This document shows positions 61,771 to 64,000 of a DNA stretch of 64,000 nt, in pieces; the first letter of the stretch is position 1, and each line of letters begins with the position of its first letter. This DNA comes from Streptomyces daqingensis (lineage in GTDB: Bacteria > Actinomycetota > Actinomycetes > Streptomycetales > Streptomycetaceae). The DNA lies in contig NZ_BMMP01000009.1 of NCBI RefSeq assembly GCF_014645895.1, positions 186,001-250,000 on the forward strand, read 5' to 3'. Below the pieces are notes generated by a model. That model ran no database searches and had not been told where the DNA came from. It saw nothing but the letters and a program-made list of their open reading frames with translations. The position numbers and the translations under genes were made by a program.

Positions 61771-61806
61771 AAGGGCCCGTGAGGCGGTGACGCCTCACGG
61801 GCCCTT
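61771..61806. terminator. Strong terminator after the BI-1 gene
   Basis: Perfect 16-bp stem (AAGGGCCCGTGAGGCG against CGCCTCACGGGCCCTT) with loop GTGA, followed by TCGCG. Serves the rightward BI-1 gene and the leftward DUF4287 gene. Confidence 0.9.
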
Positions 61807-61845
61807 TCGCGTGTTCCGAGGTTCCAAGCCTGGAGGGGAGGCAGT

Positions 61846-62073
61846 TCAGCGGTGACGCGCAGCGCGCCGCAGGTCGTACTCGTGGATGATCGCTTTCGCG
61901 TGGCCGTAGGCGAGGTTGTGCTCGCCCCGCAGCCAGCTGACCTTCTCCTCGAAGCGGAAAAGGGACGGACCTTCGTCGACGGTGCGCAGCCAGTCGGCGA
62001 CTTCACGACCGGTGCAGTGTGGGATGCGGGTGAGCATGTTCCGGTGGGTCTCTTCGGAGAAGATCTGGGACAT
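61846..62073 (-). CDS. DUF4287 small protein
   Basis: A 75-residue protein of the DUF4287 family, with the typical start MSQIFSEETHRNMLTRIPHC, FRFEEKVSWLRGEHNLAYGH in the middle and IHEYDLRRAARHR at the end. Soluble, helical, function unknown. GGAGGCGCCG precedes the ATG. Confidence 0.82.
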   Translation of the reverse strand: MSQIFSEETHRNMLTRIPHCTGREVADWLRTVDEGPSLFRFEEKVSWLRGEHNLAYGHAKAIIHEYDLRRAARHR

Positions 62074-62171
62074 CGGCGCCTCCGGATGCTGCCTTTTGGA
62101 GTCCTTCCCGCCAAGGTGCCTGAGCGCGGGGGCGTTGGCAACAGTCAGGAAGGGGCGCATACGCTGGAACG

Positions 62172-62507
62172 GTGCTCGATACAGCCCCGCTGACCACCGC
62201 CGCGCAGCTTCACAGCGACCGTCTCCGAAGGCTTCCGGAGAGCGCTCTGCGCAGGGGCGCGGCAGCCGAAGGGCTGGCGCTGGCCCGGGAGTTGGCCCGC
62301 AGGGCGCAGCTCCTCGAGTTCCCCGGCAGCACCCCGCTGGACCTCCCCGACGTGGGCGTTCTGGCCGTCGGGGACCAGCTCGCGGTGGCAGCACACGATC
62401 TGGCGGAAATCGTGCGCGGCCTTGACGCCGCGGGCGAGCTCGCGGAAGCGACGGCGCTCGTCGAAGAGGCGGGGCGCCGCATCGCCGCCGCTACAGCGAG
62501 GCGATGA
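62172..62507 (+). CDS. Conserved hypothetical protein, helical
   Basis: A 111-residue Ala/Leu/Glu-rich protein, mostly helical, without a motif I can name. It is preceded by a TACGCT -10-like box, consistent with a leaderless GTG start at 62172. Its 3' end overlaps the convergent neighbour by 17 bases. Confidence 0.6.
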   Translation: MLDTAPLTTAAQLHSDRLRRLPESALRRGAAAEGLALARELARRAQLLEFPGSTPLDLPDVGVLAVGDQLAVAAHDLAEIVRGLDAAGELAEATALVEEAGRRIAAATARR

Positions 62508-63609
62508 CGCGGTCCGCCAGCAGGTAGGCGGTCCGCCCCTCTCCGTAGGCGAAGGTCAGCGCGTAGGCCCCGGACACGCTGGAGCCGCCCATCAGCACCG
62601 GCACGTCGCCGTCGCGGAGCGCCGCGCACAGCAGTTCCGCCGTCTCGCGGTGGCCGGGGGAGAGGCACACGGTGGTGCCGTCCTCGAAGAGGTAGACGTC
62701 GAGGGTGCCCAGGGGGCCCTGTCGCACGTCGGCCAGCGGCGTGCGGGCGTGCGCCAGCTCGGCCAGCCGCCCCACGGTGCGTTCGTGGCCGGCGACGACC
62801 TGGGCGCCGGACGGCGGAGCCCCGGCGGGCGCGGACGGGTCGCCGCTGAGCGTGTACTCGGGCTGCGAGGGGTGGCGCCGGCGGGCGGCGGCGACCTCGG
62901 GCGGCTCGGTGCCGTACTCCGGCCCGGAGGCCGGGGCGGCGCCCGCGTGCGGTTCGGCGCTCCCCGGGGCCGCGGTGCTCGCGTCCGCGGGCTCGGCGAC
63001 GGCGCCGTCGGCCGTGTCCGCGGATTCCGCTCCGGGCCCGGGCACGCCGTGCACGCCGTCCGCGGGCGCTGCCTCGACGTCGATGTCCAGCGCCGGCTCG
63101 ATCTCACGCTCGGCCTGGCGCGGCACGAAGACACCCGGCTCGGGCACGTCGCGCTCCCGCAGCTCGCGCAGGATACGCAGGACGTCCTCGTCGACGCGGC
63201 CCTTGAGCAGCGCGTCCCAGAGGGCGGAGTCGACGCCGGAGGGCGTGGAGGCCACCTCGTACTCGGTGCCGTGTCCCGCCAGCAGGGAGCCGTCCTCGGG
63301 GGTCTCCGCCCGCGTCTCCTGCGCGGCCCAGAAGGCCCGCGCCTCGGCCAGCTCGCGCTCCCGCTCCTCGGCGAGCGCTTCCGCGACGATGCTGCGGATC
63401 TCCTCCGCCGAGGCGGCCGTACGGGCCCGCGGCACCGACGCGGCAGCGGCTTGGCTCCCGGAGGCCGCGGCGGCGCCCGCGGGCGCGCTGAGCCGGGCGC
63501 CCAGGTCGTCGAGCCGGCGGCGCAGGCCGCGAGCCGAGTACAGGGCGGCGCCGCCGACGGCCGTGGCGGTCACCGCGGTCGCTAGCAGAAGCAGGGATAT
63601 GGCGCTCAC
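62491..63609 (-). CDS. Membrane-anchored hypothetical protein with C-terminal conserved domain
   Basis: A 372-residue protein. One membrane helix at the N-terminus (LLLLATAVTATAVGGAALYS), a coiled/charged region (about 55-110, EEIRSIVAEALAEERERELA), an Ala/Pro/Glu-rich linker (about 170-265) and a compact C-terminal domain of ~90 residues (VYLFEDGTTVCLSPGHRETA, GGSSVSGAYALTFAYGEGRT). No family that I recognise; the C-terminal domain looks ligand-binding. GTG at 63609 with GGGAG upstream. Confidence 0.68.
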   Translation of the reverse strand: MSAISLLLLATAVTATAVGGAALYSARGLRRRLDDLGARLSAPAGAAAASGSQAAAASVPRARTAASAEEIRSIVAEALAEERERELAEARAFWAAQETRAETPEDGSLLAGHGTEYEVASTPSGVDSALWDALLKGRVDEDVLRILRELRERDVPEPGVFVPRQAEREIEPALDIDVEAAPADGVHGVPGPGAESADTADGAVAEPADASTAAPGSAEPHAGAAPASGPEYGTEPPEVAAARRRHPSQPEYTLSGDPSAPAGAPPSGAQVVAGHERTVGRLAELAHARTPLADVRQGPLGTLDVYLFEDGTTVCLSPGHRETAELLCAALRDGDVPVLMGGSSVSGAYALTFAYGEGRTAYLLADRVIASL

Positions 63610-63762
63610 TGACGTACTCCCGGTTTGGTCCGTCCCCCGAAGTCCTGTGCATCCGCCATTCAGGCGGAAGGCGTCTCGACCGTAGTCCCAAACGCCGTGA
63701 ATAGGACAGAGGCGAACAGCGACCTCTGCCGCCCCCGCCGTTGTGAGCTGGGCAAACGCAAA

Positions 63763-63793
63763 GCCCCCGGGGGATAAATCACATCCCGGGGGC
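63763..63793 (-). terminator. Terminator after the thiolase gene
   Basis: Inverted repeat GCCCCCGGG...ATCCCGGGGGC with a small loop, 79 bases past the thiolase stop on the minus strand, followed there by TTTGCGTTTGCC. Confidence 0.75.
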
Positions 63794-63871
63794 GCATGCT
63801 TCGCGTGGTACCGGGCAGTGCGGCTGCCCCGGCACCTCGTGCGGCGGCCCATGGGGGCCGCCGCGGAGGTG

Positions 63872-64000
63872 TCAGCTGAGCCGCTCCAGAACCATCGCCA
63901 TGCCCTGGCCACCGCCGACGCACATGGTCTCCAGACCGAACTGCTCGTCGTGCCACTGCAGGGAGTTGAGCAGCGTCGTCGTGATGCGGGCGCCCGTCAT
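63872..64000 (-). CDS. Acetyl-CoA C-acetyltransferase (thiolase), C-terminal end only
   Basis: The last 42 residues of a thiolase, cut by the window edge. [18 protein letters not shown] is the end of the C-terminal catalytic region, and [18 protein letters not shown] carries the conserved Cys-Gly-Gly-Gly active-site loop (C-x-G). Condenses two acetyl-CoA or cleaves acetoacetyl-CoA. The class (biosynthetic or degradative) cannot be told from this end. Confidence 0.9.
   Translation of the reverse strand: MTGARITTTLLNSLQWHDEQFGLETMCVGGGQGMAMVLERLS

Overview
The window is about 64 kb of very GC-rich DNA (GTG and TTG starts, leaderless promoters with TAGGCT-like -10 boxes) and reads as the conserved chromosomal core of a Streptomyces or close relative. 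The gene order around mfd, mazG, a CYP107-type P450, an Rpf/LysM protein, eno, divIC, ppx, ndh and cfa matches, from memory, the Streptomyces coelicolor SCO3090-SCO3122 neighbourhood. A tRNA-Leu with anticodon UAA, the bldA tRNA, supports the genus. I saw no CRISPR array, insertion sequence or prophage.

Layout. 1-1.9 kb: 3' part of glmU, tRNA-Gln(UUG), and a DNA-binding/LAGLIDADG-like protein whose stop codon lies inside the tRNA. 2-3.5 kb: orphan sensor kinase. 3.5-9.7 kb: the most unusual block. It holds a YwqJ-type deaminase with a translationally coupled SUKH-3 protein, a secreted lipoprotein, a protein joining a WHH (HNH/EndoVII) nuclease domain to a SUKH domain, and an 856-residue protein joining an Imm35/YrhB-like domain, a repeat-bearing disordered linker, a nucleic-acid deaminase domain and SUKH-4. 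9.8-13.8 kb: VOC protein, FilP/Scy-like coiled-coil protein, DUF485/ActP-type symporter operon. 14.4-21.7 kb: MacB-type ABC exporter and mfd. 21.8-25.3 kb: secreted hydrolase, SurA-like lipoprotein, mazG. 25.3-26.2 kb: gene-free stretch built of short repeats. 26-36.9 kb: DUF6479, P450, Rpf-LysM, eno, divIC, DUF501, ppx, ndh (with two Rex-like operators) and cfa.

36.9-42.9 kb: a carbohydrate uptake locus (ROK repressor, divergent operator/promoter, two permeases, binding protein, Gfo/Idh/MocA oxidoreductase) without its own ATPase, so it probably uses a shared MsiK-type ATPase. 43-46.6 kb: a second MacB-type ABC pair, paralogous to the first. 47.0 kb: bldA. 47.9-57.4 kb: secreted lectin-like protein, PAS/GAF/PP2C/HATPase phosphatase, small Cys-rich protein, DMT transporter, MFS exporter, SAV2177-type methyltransferase and POT peptide transporter. 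57.5-58.9 kb: DUF6153 and DUF305, a His/Met-rich exported pair. 59-64 kb: AraC/GlxA regulator divergent from a cupin, Bax inhibitor-1 protein, DUF4287 protein, two conserved hypotheticals, and the C-terminus of an acetyl-CoA acetyltransferase at the right edge.

Several convergent gene pairs are separated by near-perfect GC-rich hairpins, listed as terminators. Family assignments come from reading the translated sequence; no database search was run.
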